Assembly: GCF_030547075.1 (NCBI RefSeq)
Contig: NZ_JAUOQH010000013.1
Location: 1 to 64,000 of the forward strand
DNA length: 64,000 bases
Source of the DNA: Alteromonas sp. 1_MG-2023
GTDB taxonomy: Bacteria > Pseudomonadota > Gammaproteobacteria > Enterobacterales > Alteromonadaceae
Direction of reading: 5' to 3'
Each line of letters begins with the position of its first letter. Position 1 is the stretch's first letter. The notes under the pieces were generated by a model. It was not told where the DNA came from. It did no database searches and worked only from the letters and a program-made list of their open reading frames with translations. This document shows positions 28,487-36,923 of this stretch, piece after piece. Position numbers and translations under genes: made by a program.

Positions 28487-30601
28487 ATGGATATACATCT
28501 TCTCAACGCGCTTGGCATTACAGACTGCGCAATATTTAAGAGCACAACGGGGCTTCAGTGCCTAACGCCTGACGTAACTTGGTTACCTAAAATAGTCTGC
28601 CTTGACGCTGACAATGTGGTTAAACAAGACGCTATTTCTTCCCTTTTTTTAAATGACTTCATGACAGATGCCAATGAAATTTGGCAAAGCGACAACGTAT
28701 TTACTTTATCTTCAGGTTTTTGGACGGAAGAAGATGAAAGTGAGTTAGTGCATTTAGAAGCCCTTGCGATTAACAGTGGTAAAGGCGAGCATTTTTTAGT
28801 GGTGAAAAATGTAGAAAGCCAATACGAAGAAAAACAAAAAACACTACAAGTTGCCCGTGAATTACTCTTAAGCCACCACGAAATAGTAGGTCAGCATGAA
28901 TACATTCGTCAGCGTTTAGACAAAACCCTGCTTAAAAACAAAAATTACGAAAAATTAGTTCCCCCGATTAAACAAGCCATACACCATTTAGAAACGGGTG
29001 TAGTTATTTTAAATAAAGACCGTGAAACGGTGTTAGATAATAGATCCGCAAGGCAACTGCTTTTCTGCAATAAATCAAATAGTAGCGCCGATAGGCTTGA
29101 GAACTTACTTGAAGATGTTAGTGTGCCAGACACCTTTCTTCCTACCCTCATTGAGAAACGTTCTGCATGGCAGGGAGAGCTCTACTGGCAGCCGACGGAT
29201 AATTATGAAGTTTGGCTACAAGTTACCATTCACCCGGTTATTCAAGATAACGAGCTTACCCACTGGGTGTACCTACTTACCGATATCAGCCACATTCGCA
29301 ATAAAGAAGAAAGCGTATTGTCGGCCACCGGCATGGATTCACTGACCAAAATAGCAAACCGTAATTTCTTTAATAGCTATGTACAAAAATTGGTTAAAGA
29401 AGAAGTTAACTTCACCCAATTCATAATCGACATTCGTGAATTTAAGAAAATTAACGAGAAGCTTGGTTATCACTCCGGTGATGAAATTCTCAAATCTTTC
29501 GCATCAAGGTTGCAAGGCTTTGTTGGCAACAGTGGGTTTATCGCCCGTATCGGCAGTAATGAGTTTGCCATTGTAAAGCGCACCGATACCTTCAGTGGCG
29601 TTAGCCCATTAGATTATGCGCAGGATATGAAAAATAAGCTAATAAATACTTATACGTCTTTACATGGTTCAGAATCCAACCTTGGTATTAATATTGGTAT
29701 TGCAAGCTACCCTGAACACGGCAGCCAAGCGAATAAATTACTCCGTCATGCCGACATCGCGCTTCAAATTGCTAAATTTCAAGGTAAAAACGTTATTCTT
29801 GTATACAGTGAGATGCTGCATCGCCAACATCAAGCCATGTCTGAGTTGGAGGGCAAACTTCGAGCGGCAATTGAAAACAAGCAACTTTCCCTCTTCTTAC
29901 AACCCATCGTAGATTTAGAAACAGGAAAAATTGTTAAGTGTGAAGCGTTAGCGCGTTGGAAAACAGAAGATGGTAACTACATCCCCCCAGATGTTTTTAT
30001 TCCATTAGCAGAACGTACAGAATTAATTTTCCCTTTTGGTGAGTGGTTAATTGAAGAGGCCTGTAACGCCATAGAAAAGTTAACAGAAGCTAATTTAGAT
30101 ATACGTTTAGCCATCAATATCTCTGGTCGACAAGTCACCGATCTTGTTTTACTGCATCAAATACAGTCATCATTAAAACGCCGCTCAATTGATCCTAAGC
30201 ATTTAGCCATAGAGCTTACCGAAAGCGTTTTTATTGATAGCTTAGATACGGTGTCTATATTACTTAACGAACTTCGTGCTATGGGTATTACTATTTCCAT
30301 TGACGATTTTGGTACTGGCTTCAGCTCGTTGGTTTACCTTAAAAAGCTTCCCATCGATGAACTTAAGATAGACCGTTCTTTTGTTAGCGATTTAGAAGCT
30401 AACACCGACGACCAAGCCATTATTCAAGCTATCTTAGGCTTAGCGAGGAACCTTAATATCAGTATTATTGCCGAGGGTGTTGAGACCCAAGATCAACAAA
30501 CCTTTTTGGTCAATAATGCGTGCGCCTACGCGCAAGGCTATTATTTCGACAAGCCTATGGCCATTACTGATTTTGTAGCGAAAATTGGGAAAATACGTTA
30601 G
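28487..30601 (+). CDS. GGDEF-EAL protein, probable c-di-GMP phosphodiesterase of the GTPase cluster
   Basis: The protein has 704 residues. The N-terminal ~130 residues are unassigned, followed by a helical linker, a PAS-like domain (about 165-275), a GGDEF domain (about 280-440) with a degenerate signature (GSNEF) and an EAL domain (about 455-700). The EAL domain keeps CEALARW, NISGRQ, ELTES, DDFGTGFSS, ELKIDRSF and AEGVE, so it should hydrolyse c-di-GMP. No membrane segment is seen. It begins 9 bp after the GTPase gene with an AGGGG ribosome site, making it the likely output of the cluster. Confidence 0.92.
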   Translation: MDIHLLNALGITDCAIFKSTTGLQCLTPDVTWLPKIVCLDADNVVKQDAISSLFLNDFMTDANEIWQSDNVFTLSSGFWTEEDESELVHLEALAINSGKGEHFLVVKNVESQYEEKQKTLQVARELLLSHHEIVGQHEYIRQRLDKTLLKNKNYEKLVPPIKQAIHHLETGVVILNKDRETVLDNRSARQLLFCNKSNSSADRLENLLEDVSVPDTFLPTLIEKRSAWQGELYWQPTDNYEVWLQVTIHPVIQDNELTHWVYLLTDISHIRNKEESVLSATGMDSLTKIANRNFFNSYVQKLVKEEVNFTQFIIDIREFKKINEKLGYHSGDEILKSFASRLQGFVGNSGFIARIGSNEFAIVKRTDTFSGVSPLDYAQDMKNKLINTYTSLHGSESNLGINIGIASYPEHGSQANKLLRHADIALQIAKFQGKNVILVYSEMLHRQHQAMSELEGKLRAAIENKQLSLFLQPIVDLETGKIVKCEALARWKTEDGNYIPPDVFIPLAERTELIFPFGEWLIEEACNAIEKLTEANLDIRLAINISGRQVTDLVLLHQIQSSLKRRSIDPKHLAIELTESVFIDSLDTVSILLNELRAMGITISIDDFGTGFSSLVYLKKLPIDELKIDRSFVSDLEANTDDQAIIQAILGLARNLNISIIAEGVETQDQQTFLVNNACAYAQGYYFDKPMAITDFVAKIGKIR

Positions 30602-30613
30602 TTAAGCATTGTT

Positions 30614-31078
30614 ATGACGTATAAACAAAAAGTGAGGCAGCTAACGGTCACCATGTACATTGGTGTGGTCATGCTCGCTTGTATTGTTTATTTGGGGAAA
30701 GACGCTTTCGTTGCGTTCTTATTTGCAGACACTGTGTCAGGTGAAGTGGTTGAATACAGTATTGCAAAAGAACGCCCAGCTTATTTGAATGTATCTCAAA
30801 GAACACCCGAAAGGCATGAAGTTTTAATTGAATACTTTGTAGAGGGCGTTTCCCACTGGATATGGGTAAACTCACATGCATATAGTGCTAGCGGGTTACT
30901 ATCATCTGGAGATACTGTGACAATAGCCTACAACAAGCATTCACCCGAGTATGGATACGTGATGACTTATGCGTTATTTAGCACTTTAGCTTCAATACTC
31001 TGGCCTTTCCTCGTGCTAATTTTATTGGTGGTTACGCCGCAATGGCTACACGTTAAAAGTAAAGTAAAGCACGAGTAA
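30614..31078 (+). CDS. DUF3592-like membrane protein
   Basis: A 154-residue protein with an N-terminal membrane helix (about 13-37), an extracytoplasmic beta-rich domain (about 42-115), and a C-terminal membrane helix (about 120-145). This layout and the stretch SGDTVTIAYNKHSPEYGYV fit DUF3592. The function is unknown. It follows the EAL gene by 12 bp on the same strand and may be the last gene of that transcript, although its ribosome site is weak. Confidence 0.75.
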   Translation: MTYKQKVRQLTVTMYIGVVMLACIVYLGKDAFVAFLFADTVSGEVVEYSIAKERPAYLNVSQRTPERHEVLIEYFVEGVSHWIWVNSHAYSASGLLSSGDTVTIAYNKHSPEYGYVMTYALFSTLASILWPFLVLILLVVTPQWLHVKSKVKHE

Positions 31079-31107
31079 TAGGCCCTGAACTTTTTAGTAC
31101 TAGATAG

Positions 31108-31950
31108 TTAAATTAACCCTAAATGCCCAGCATGAAACTCTAGATGATCTTCGATAAACGAGGCGATAAAGAAATAACTATGATCGTACCCTTCATGCAT
31201 GTTCAATGTTAGCTGGGTATCTGATTGCTGCGCAGCTTGCACTAGCGCCAAAGGTTTTAGTTGTTCTGCAAGAAATTCATCACTATTACCCTGCTCTACT
31301 AACAAAGGAATAGCGTGGTTCTTACTTGCAATAATCTTTGCTGCGTCGTATTCATCCCACGTTGATTGGTCATCACCTAAATACTGACTAAGTGCTTTTT
31401 GACCCCACGGGCAATCAGATGGGTTCGCCACTGGACTAAACGCAGAAACAGACACATAACGGTTGGGATTACGTAACCCGACTACCAGCGCACCATGGCC
31501 ACCCATAGAATGTCCGCTGATCGCGCGCTCTTTAGTAACAGGGAAGTTTTGCTCAATAACACTTGGCAACTCTTCGGTTACATAGCTGTACATTTGGTAA
31601 TTTTGCTTCCAAGGCGCTTGTGTGGCATTCACGTAAAAACCTGCTCCCAACCCGAAGTCATAAGCGCCATTGTCATCATCTGGCACCCCTTCACCACGAG
31701 GGCTGGTATCTGGTGCTACAATAGCCATACCAAGCTCTGCAGCTAGTTTCATCGCCCCTGCTTTTTGCATGAAATTTTGGTCGTTACAGGTAAGCCCTGA
31801 CAGCCAGTATAAAACCGGTACTGGTTTTTCGGCTGAAGCGAATGGGGGCAGAAAAATCGCAAATGTCATACTGCAATCAGTACTTTTTGCATCGTGACTG
31901 TAGCGTAAATGCCTACCGCCAAATGCGCGATTTTCACTAATAAGCTGCAT
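31108..31950 (-). CDS. fghA: S-formylglutathione hydrolase FghA
   Basis: FghA hydrolyses S-formylglutathione to formate and glutathione, the second step of glutathione-dependent formaldehyde detoxification. It has 280 residues. The catalytic triad is visible: Ser148 in GHSMGG, Asp224 in NSDEF and His257 in GYDHSYFF. The oxyanion-hole region WLSGLTCND is typical. AGGAG lies before the ATG. The partner glutathione-dependent formaldehyde dehydrogenase gene is not adjacent. Confidence 0.95.
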   Translation of the reverse strand: MQLISENRAFGGRHLRYSHDAKSTDCSMTFAIFLPPFASAEKPVPVLYWLSGLTCNDQNFMQKAGAMKLAAELGMAIVAPDTSPRGEGVPDDDNGAYDFGLGAGFYVNATQAPWKQNYQMYSYVTEELPSVIEQNFPVTKERAISGHSMGGHGALVVGLRNPNRYVSVSAFSPVANPSDCPWGQKALSQYLGDDQSTWDEYDAAKIIASKNHAIPLLVEQGNSDEFLAEQLKPLALVQAAQQSDTQLTLNMHEGYDHSYFFIASFIEDHLEFHAGHLGLI

Positions 31951-32075
31951 AATGACTCCTGTACACTAATAAATTTGGAAAAAATTACCACTTTGCTATA
32001 GCAAACAGTAAAGGGTCTATCGGATTTTAAATCAAGTTCGTTTACACTAAGTGCCTAATTTTTGAGGTAAGTACG

Positions 32076-32990
32076 ATGATAAGAAGCCTAATGCATCATC
32101 TGGTTGGCACCATTTCAGTAATTTTTTATTTTTTAAATACGGTCTTATGGGCCACGCCCATCATAATTTTGTCTTTTTTCAAACTCATTCCAGTCGCGCC
32201 TTGGAGACGATTTATATCGTATATCTTAGACGCTTGTGCAACCGCTTGGATTTCAATTAACAACCTTAATCAGCGAGTGAGTAGCAGAACAAAATGGCAT
32301 GTTACCGGCATCGAACAACTTACCCCTGATGACTGGTACTTGGTAATTGCCAATCATCAATCTTGGGTCGATATCTTAGTTTTACAACGTGTATTTAATC
32401 GAAAAATTCCATTTTTGAAGTTCTTCCTTAAAAAAGAACTAATTTATGTTCCTATTTTAGGACTTGCATGGTGGGCACTCGATTTTCCGTTTATGCGTCG
32501 ATACTCAAAATCTTTCTTAGCGAAAAATCCGCACCTGAAAGGCAAAGATATGGAAACGACCCGTATCGCGTGTGAGAAGTTTCGAACTAAACCTGTCAGC
32601 ATTATGAATTTTGTTGAGGGCACACGGTTTACCCAAGCAAAACATGACCGTCAGAACTCACCGTTTAGCCATTTGCTAAAACCCAAAGCGGGTGGCGTAG
32701 CATTTGTGCTATCAGCCATGGGCTCTCAATTACATAAGCTTATTGATGTCACCATTGATTACCCTAGAGGCGTGCCCTCTTTTTGGGACTTTGTTAGCGG
32801 AAAGGTGCGTGATATTCGTGTGAGTATTAAAGTCACCCCCATTACAGATATCACAGAGAACGGTTACTTCAACGACAATTACTTCGACGACCCAAAGGTA
32901 AGAAGTCAGTTTCAGCGCTGGTTGAATAGCCGCTGGGAAGATAAAAACGACCAGTTAGAATCGATTAACGCAACCCAGAAGCCATTATGA
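32076..32990 (+). CDS. PlsC/YihG-type lysophospholipid acyltransferase
   Basis: A 304-residue membrane acyltransferase. Hydrophobic segments lie at about 10-40, followed by the catalytic HX4D motif NHQSWVD and the acceptor motif FVEGTRF. It would acylate lysophosphatidic acid or a related lysophospholipid at the inner membrane. The segment FLKKELIYVPILGLAWWALD is typical of the YihG subgroup. A GAGGTAA ribosome site precedes the ATG. It overlaps the following paralogue by 4 nt (ATGA). Confidence 0.9.
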   Translation: MIRSLMHHLVGTISVIFYFLNTVLWATPIIILSFFKLIPVAPWRRFISYILDACATAWISINNLNQRVSSRTKWHVTGIEQLTPDDWYLVIANHQSWVDILVLQRVFNRKIPFLKFFLKKELIYVPILGLAWWALDFPFMRRYSKSFLAKNPHLKGKDMETTRIACEKFRTKPVSIMNFVEGTRFTQAKHDRQNSPFSHLLKPKAGGVAFVLSAMGSQLHKLIDVTIDYPRGVPSFWDFVSGKVRDIRVSIKVTPITDITENGYFNDNYFDDPKVRSQFQRWLNSRWEDKNDQLESINATQKPL

Positions 32991-33880
32991 TCCGTACCTT
33001 GTTTTCCCCCGTTATTTTTCTCATTCATACTACGCTTCAAGTATTTAATCTTGCGTTGTGGGGGGGATTAATCATCCTTTTGGGCGTAGTTAAACTTATA
33101 CTACCAGCAGGAAAAGTTACCCAAGTATGGAACAGCCTGATGCATGCTTGTTTGTTCAGTTTTGGTCGCTTTAGTGTATTACTCATTCGCTTGTTTAATA
33201 ACATAAGCATAGAGCGTCCTATTGATGGAAGATTATCAAAAGACGGGTGGTATTTGATTATTGCCAACCACCTTAGTTACCTAGATATTGTGCTGTTGAT
33301 AGAGTTTGCGACCAACCGCATCCCCGCGCCTAAATTCTTTCTTAAGAAAGAACTGATTTGGCTTCCTTTTGTGGGGTTAGGTGCTTGGGCGTTAGATATG
33401 CCCTTCATGCACAGATACACCAAAGCGTATTTAGAAAAGTATCCAGAGAAAAAAGGCAAAGATTTAGAAACGACTAGAGCGTCCTGTGAGAAGTTTCGTC
33501 ATGTTCCTACTACGGTTATTAACTTTGTAGAGGGAACCCGCTTTACGCCGCAGAAGCATCAGTTAAAACAGAGCCCGTACGAAACCTTACTGCCTCCTAA
33601 AGCTGGTGGCATTTCTTTTACGTTAGCCGCGATGGGAGAACTGTTTACCAACGTGCTCGATATTTCATTGTTGTACCCTGAAAACAAACGTCACCCGATG
33701 ATGGCCATGTTGAGTGGCACCATGACCAAAATCATTATCGATGTTAATGTGATCCCCGTGCCAGCACTTCAGCAACACTCTACATTGAGTGAACCCGAAT
33801 TCCGCACGACGTTCCAAGAATGGTTAAACACCCTTTGGAAAAACAAAGATAACCGTATCAAACGTCTTTTGGAGTCGTAA
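32987..33880 (+). CDS. second PlsC/YihG-type acyltransferase (paralogue)
   Basis: A 297-residue paralogue of the upstream enzyme. The same motifs are present: NHLSYLD, FFLKKELIWLPFVGLGAWALD in part, and FVEGTRF. The high similarity points to an old tandem duplication. The ATG overlaps the previous stop, and a YbdG-type channel gene begins 2 bp after its own stop, so all three form one operon. Confidence 0.9.
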   Translation: MIRTLFSPVIFLIHTTLQVFNLALWGGLIILLGVVKLILPAGKVTQVWNSLMHACLFSFGRFSVLLIRLFNNISIERPIDGRLSKDGWYLIIANHLSYLDIVLLIEFATNRIPAPKFFLKKELIWLPFVGLGAWALDMPFMHRYTKAYLEKYPEKKGKDLETTRASCEKFRHVPTTVINFVEGTRFTPQKHQLKQSPYETLLPPKAGGISFTLAAMGELFTNVLDISLLYPENKRHPMMAMLSGTMTKIIIDVNVIPVPALQQHSTLSEPEFRTTFQEWLNTLWKNKDNRIKRLLES

Positions 33881-33882
33881 TT

Positions 33883-35169
33883 GTGGAAGTAAGTTCGACT
33901 GTTCGTGATAATTTCATGCATTTAGTGAAAGATTTTTTCCCAGCAATCTCTATGCACGACCCGTTATATAATGCGCTAGCACTGGGTACAATTTTAACCA
34001 TTGCTATTGTCATCTATATTTTTGCTAGGCTAATTGTTCGCCCTCAAATAGCACGATGGGTATCAAAAACGACTAACATTTGGGATAACGCGCTGCAAGA
34101 GCACGGCTTCTTCCGCCGTTTAATGCATTTATTCCCTGCTCTGTTTATCTTTCTTTCCACTCCTGTGCTTATTGAAGAAGAGTCCGTTCTATTTGGGCTG
34201 CTGATTAAAAGCTCACTGCTTTACATGCTGTACAGTGGCTTATTGGGTATTTATGCCATCTTAAGTACGATAGAAGATGTGTATAACGCATCTGCGTTGT
34301 CTAAACGTGCGCCTATTACTGGTTTCATTCAAGTCACTAAACTTGGCTTTGCCATTCTGACCATACTATTTAGTATTTCGTTAATAGTTGATAAAAGCCC
34401 GCTTCTGCTGGTCTCTGGGCTAACCGCCATCGCCGCGGTGCTGTTATTAATTTTCCGCGATACCATATTAGGTTTTGTGGCGGGGATTCAAATTGCTGCC
34501 AACCGCATGTTCAATACCGGCGATTGGATCACCATGCAAAAGTACGAAGTCGATGGTGAAATTAAAGAGATAGGCTTAACCAACGTTAAAGTACAAAACT
34601 GGGATAAAACCATTTCTACGCTGCCCACCTATAACTTAACTACCGAGGCGGTTAAAAACTGGCGTGGAATGCAAGAGTCGGGTGGGCGAAGAATTAAACG
34701 CTCCGTCTACATTGATGTTCATTCTATTAAATTATGTGATACCGAGATGCTTGAGCGCTTCTCTAAAATTCGCTATATCAGTGAATATATCGACAAAAAA
34801 ACAAATGAACTGCGTGCTTACCACAGAGACTATTCTATTGATGAGTCTGATTTATTGAATAGTCGAAAGTTAACCAATATTGGCACCTTCAGAGCGTATT
34901 TAGAGTCTTATTTGCGAAAACACCCAAGTGTGAACCAAGAAATGACATTAATGGTACGTCAACTGCCCCCTAATGAGATTGGACTGCCACTAGAGCTATA
35001 TTGTTTTAGTATTGAAAAAGACTGGGTGAAATACGAAAAGGTTCAAGCGGATATATTTGATCATGTCATGGCCATGCTGTCTTTGTTTGACCTAGTTGCT
35101 TACCAGCGTGACGGCCATTTGGGTTATTTATCCAATGCCATGGAAATGAGCCAGAGTGAACAAGACTAG
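33883..35169 (+). CDS. ybdG: mechanosensitive channel of the MscS superfamily, YbdG type
   Basis: A 428-residue channel. About five membrane helices in the first 200 residues are followed by the MscS pore and beta domain (FRDTILGFVAGIQIAANRM, GDWITM). Many stretches, including VKVQNWDKTISTLPT, SGGRRIKRS and LTNIGTFRAYLESYLRKHP, are close to E. coli YbdG (MscM), which opens under osmotic downshock. The start is GTG at 33883 with TTGGAG before it. The operon with two lysophospholipid acyltransferases suggests a membrane-maintenance unit. A terminator follows. Confidence 0.93.
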   Translation: MEVSSTVRDNFMHLVKDFFPAISMHDPLYNALALGTILTIAIVIYIFARLIVRPQIARWVSKTTNIWDNALQEHGFFRRLMHLFPALFIFLSTPVLIEEESVLFGLLIKSSLLYMLYSGLLGIYAILSTIEDVYNASALSKRAPITGFIQVTKLGFAILTILFSISLIVDKSPLLLVSGLTAIAAVLLLIFRDTILGFVAGIQIAANRMFNTGDWITMQKYEVDGEIKEIGLTNVKVQNWDKTISTLPTYNLTTEAVKNWRGMQESGGRRIKRSVYIDVHSIKLCDTEMLERFSKIRYISEYIDKKTNELRAYHRDYSIDESDLLNSRKLTNIGTFRAYLESYLRKHPSVNQEMTLMVRQLPPNEIGLPLELYCFSIEKDWVKYEKVQADIFDHVMAMLSLFDLVAYQRDGHLGYLSNAMEMSQSEQD

Positions 35170-35210
35170 CGCTTGCTAGTGTAGCAACGAAATATAAACG
35201 CTAGACATAA

Positions 35211-35238
35211 AAAAACCGGCTTGAGCCGGTTTTTTTAT
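35211..35238. terminator. bidirectional terminator
   Basis: Stem AAACCGGC / GCCGGTTT with a TTGA loop flanked by A and T runs lies between converging genes. Confidence 0.9.
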
Positions 35239-35250
35239 AGAAATCAATAT

Positions 35251-35442
35251 TTAAGCTAATGCATAACCCATTAGCATGCATACCACTAGCCCTGACACAC
35301 CGAAGAAACCGTATTCGATTTTTTCTTGCATGCCTTTTGCGCCAGTTTCAGCTGTCATGAAACCCATTACGATGCTGCTAAGCCCCAGAGTGAAGGCAAT
35401 TAGCGCAACACCAAATACAATTGCGTTAATCCAATCAGTCAT
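35251..35442 (-). CDS. 63-residue inner-membrane protein of unknown function
   Basis: It has two hydrophobic helices (about 5-28 and 45-62) joined by a short charged loop (ETGAKGMQEKIE). An AAAGGG ribosome site precedes the ATG and a shared terminator follows the stop, which supports a real gene despite its size. I do not recognise the family. Confidence 0.75.
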   Translation of the reverse strand: MTDWINAIVFGVALIAFTLGLSSIVMGFMTAETGAKGMQEKIEYGFFGVSGLVVCMLMGYALA

Positions 35443-35770
35443 TCTCTAAACCCTTTAATTTTTCTGGCGTTATTATGCATGAAATCAATCTAGATGAACA
35501 TGCCTCAAAAAGCATTAAATACGAGTAATGCGCTCTTTTTCTTACCTCTTTGATCTTAGTCAAAAATGCCAAATAGTTAAGCTAATTACTAATTTTTGGT
35601 AAATAGCGAATGTTACAACCTAGTCACAAAACCATAAGGCATTGAAATAAAAGAATTTATTAGAATGGCATCGAGGTTGCAACAGCAGGTTATAAAGCAG
35701 TGTGACTACCTAAGACACTTATCACGCTAAGAATTTTCGCGACAGCATCACGGTTAATAGGATTTAAAAA
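35443..35770. other. divergent intergenic region with a possible FNR-type site
   Basis: The region of 328 bp holds the promoters of the 63-residue membrane protein gene and of the DUF2884 gene. Apart from the FNR-like site listed separately, I see nothing definite. Confidence 0.5.
35550..35563. promoter_or_regulatory. FNR-like box
   Basis: TTGATCTTAGTCAA matches the FNR consensus TTGAT-N4-ATCAA with one mismatch. It lies about 110 bp before the small membrane protein gene and 210 bp before the DUF2884 gene. A chance match is possible. Confidence 0.35.
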
Positions 35771-36571
35771 ATGAAAATTAAACAACTACTTCCAATCGCA
35801 CTAGTATCTACTTCACTACTTAGCGTACCGGCGTTTGCTTTCGAGACAAGTTGCGACATTGAGTTAGACGGCCACCTTCAATATTACCAAGGCTTGCTCA
35901 CCATCGATATGCAAAATGGTTCTACAATGACCATTGATGACACCTATAATTTAGTTATCAATGGGGAAAGTGTTGCATTGAACAACGAACAACAACGATG
36001 GGTAAATACCTATTACGACCGTATTGATACTGCAATCCCCATGACCCTCAATATCGCAAGTGAAGGGTTAGAGATTGCGAGTGTCGCCGTTTCTGAAGTA
36101 TTCGGTGAACTGCTTGGCAGCGATAATGAACTTACCAAAGACTTTGATACGATGTTTACTTCGCTTAACGACAAGTTAGCAACGTCTTTTTATGATGACA
36201 GCGGCAATATCAAAGTGGATACCACTAAATTTGACGAACCAGGCTTTTTCGATGAAAGCTGGGAAGACGAATTTGAAGCGCAGTTCGAGTCGCTAATTAG
36301 TGAATCAATGGGCCGCATACTTATAGCTGTTGGTACGCAAATGCTATGGAACGGTGGAGACATGGAAGAGTTCGAGGCAAAAATGGAACGCTTTGGTGAA
36401 TCTATTGAAGATCGTGTTGAAACTCAAGCCGCAGCACTTGAAGAGAAAGGCGACGCGCTGTGCGAAGTGTTACAAGAAGCAAATTATGCGGAAAACAACA
36501 TGCAGAACGACATTCCTGGATTGAGTGGTTTAGACTTAATTGACATGCGCAGTGGCGAAATGAAAATGTAA
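35771..36571 (+). CDS. DUF2884 (YggN-like) periplasmic protein
   Basis: A 266-residue protein with a signal peptide (cleavage probably after AFA, residue 23), an N-terminal beta-rich part (CDIELDGHLQYYQ, then LVINGESVALNN) and a long acidic helical C-terminal half. These features match YggN-type DUF2884 proteins of gammaproteobacteria, whose role is unknown. It is monocistronic, with a terminator 120 bp after the stop. Confidence 0.85.
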   Translation: MKIKQLLPIALVSTSLLSVPAFAFETSCDIELDGHLQYYQGLLTIDMQNGSTMTIDDTYNLVINGESVALNNEQQRWVNTYYDRIDTAIPMTLNIASEGLEIASVAVSEVFGELLGSDNELTKDFDTMFTSLNDKLATSFYDDSGNIKVDTTKFDEPGFFDESWEDEFEAQFESLISESMGRILIAVGTQMLWNGGDMEEFEAKMERFGESIEDRVETQAAALEEKGDALCEVLQEANYAENNMQNDIPGLSGLDLIDMRSGEMKM

Positions 36572-36923
36572 CCGTGTCAGCCTGCAACAGAGAGCGAGCC
36601 TGTAACAGATTCTGTGTTGCTGCCCTGCCCTGCCCTGCCTCGTCCCGCTATGTTCAAACCATATGCAAATTACGTTTAATATCCTTAAAGCGCTAGCTTC
36701 CCAGCTAGCGTTTTTGTTCTTTTAGCTTATATTATTTTGGTATTCTTCCAGCCTCACCTCTTAGCATTCGGCACTTTTTACCTATCACCTAAAATTTGCC
36801 ACTATGATCTAAAAGGTGTCACCCAGCACCTACCATTTAGCAACCAGCATTAATCTACTTTGCGCCTTACGGCGTATCTTTGATACTTTACTGCCACGCC
36901 CTTTTTTCATCCACGAAGGCCCT
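36572..36923 (+). other. intergenic region with simple CCTGC repeats
   Basis: The region of 352 bp holds a run of CCCTG/CCTGC units near 36622-36645, a GCCTG[CT]AACAGA pair just before it, and the terminator at 36691-36715. No gene is seen. Confidence 0.5.
36691..36715 (+). terminator. rho-independent terminator of the DUF2884 gene
   Basis: An 8-bp stem CGCTAGCT / AGCTAGCG with a 4-nt loop is followed by TTTTT. Confidence 0.85.
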
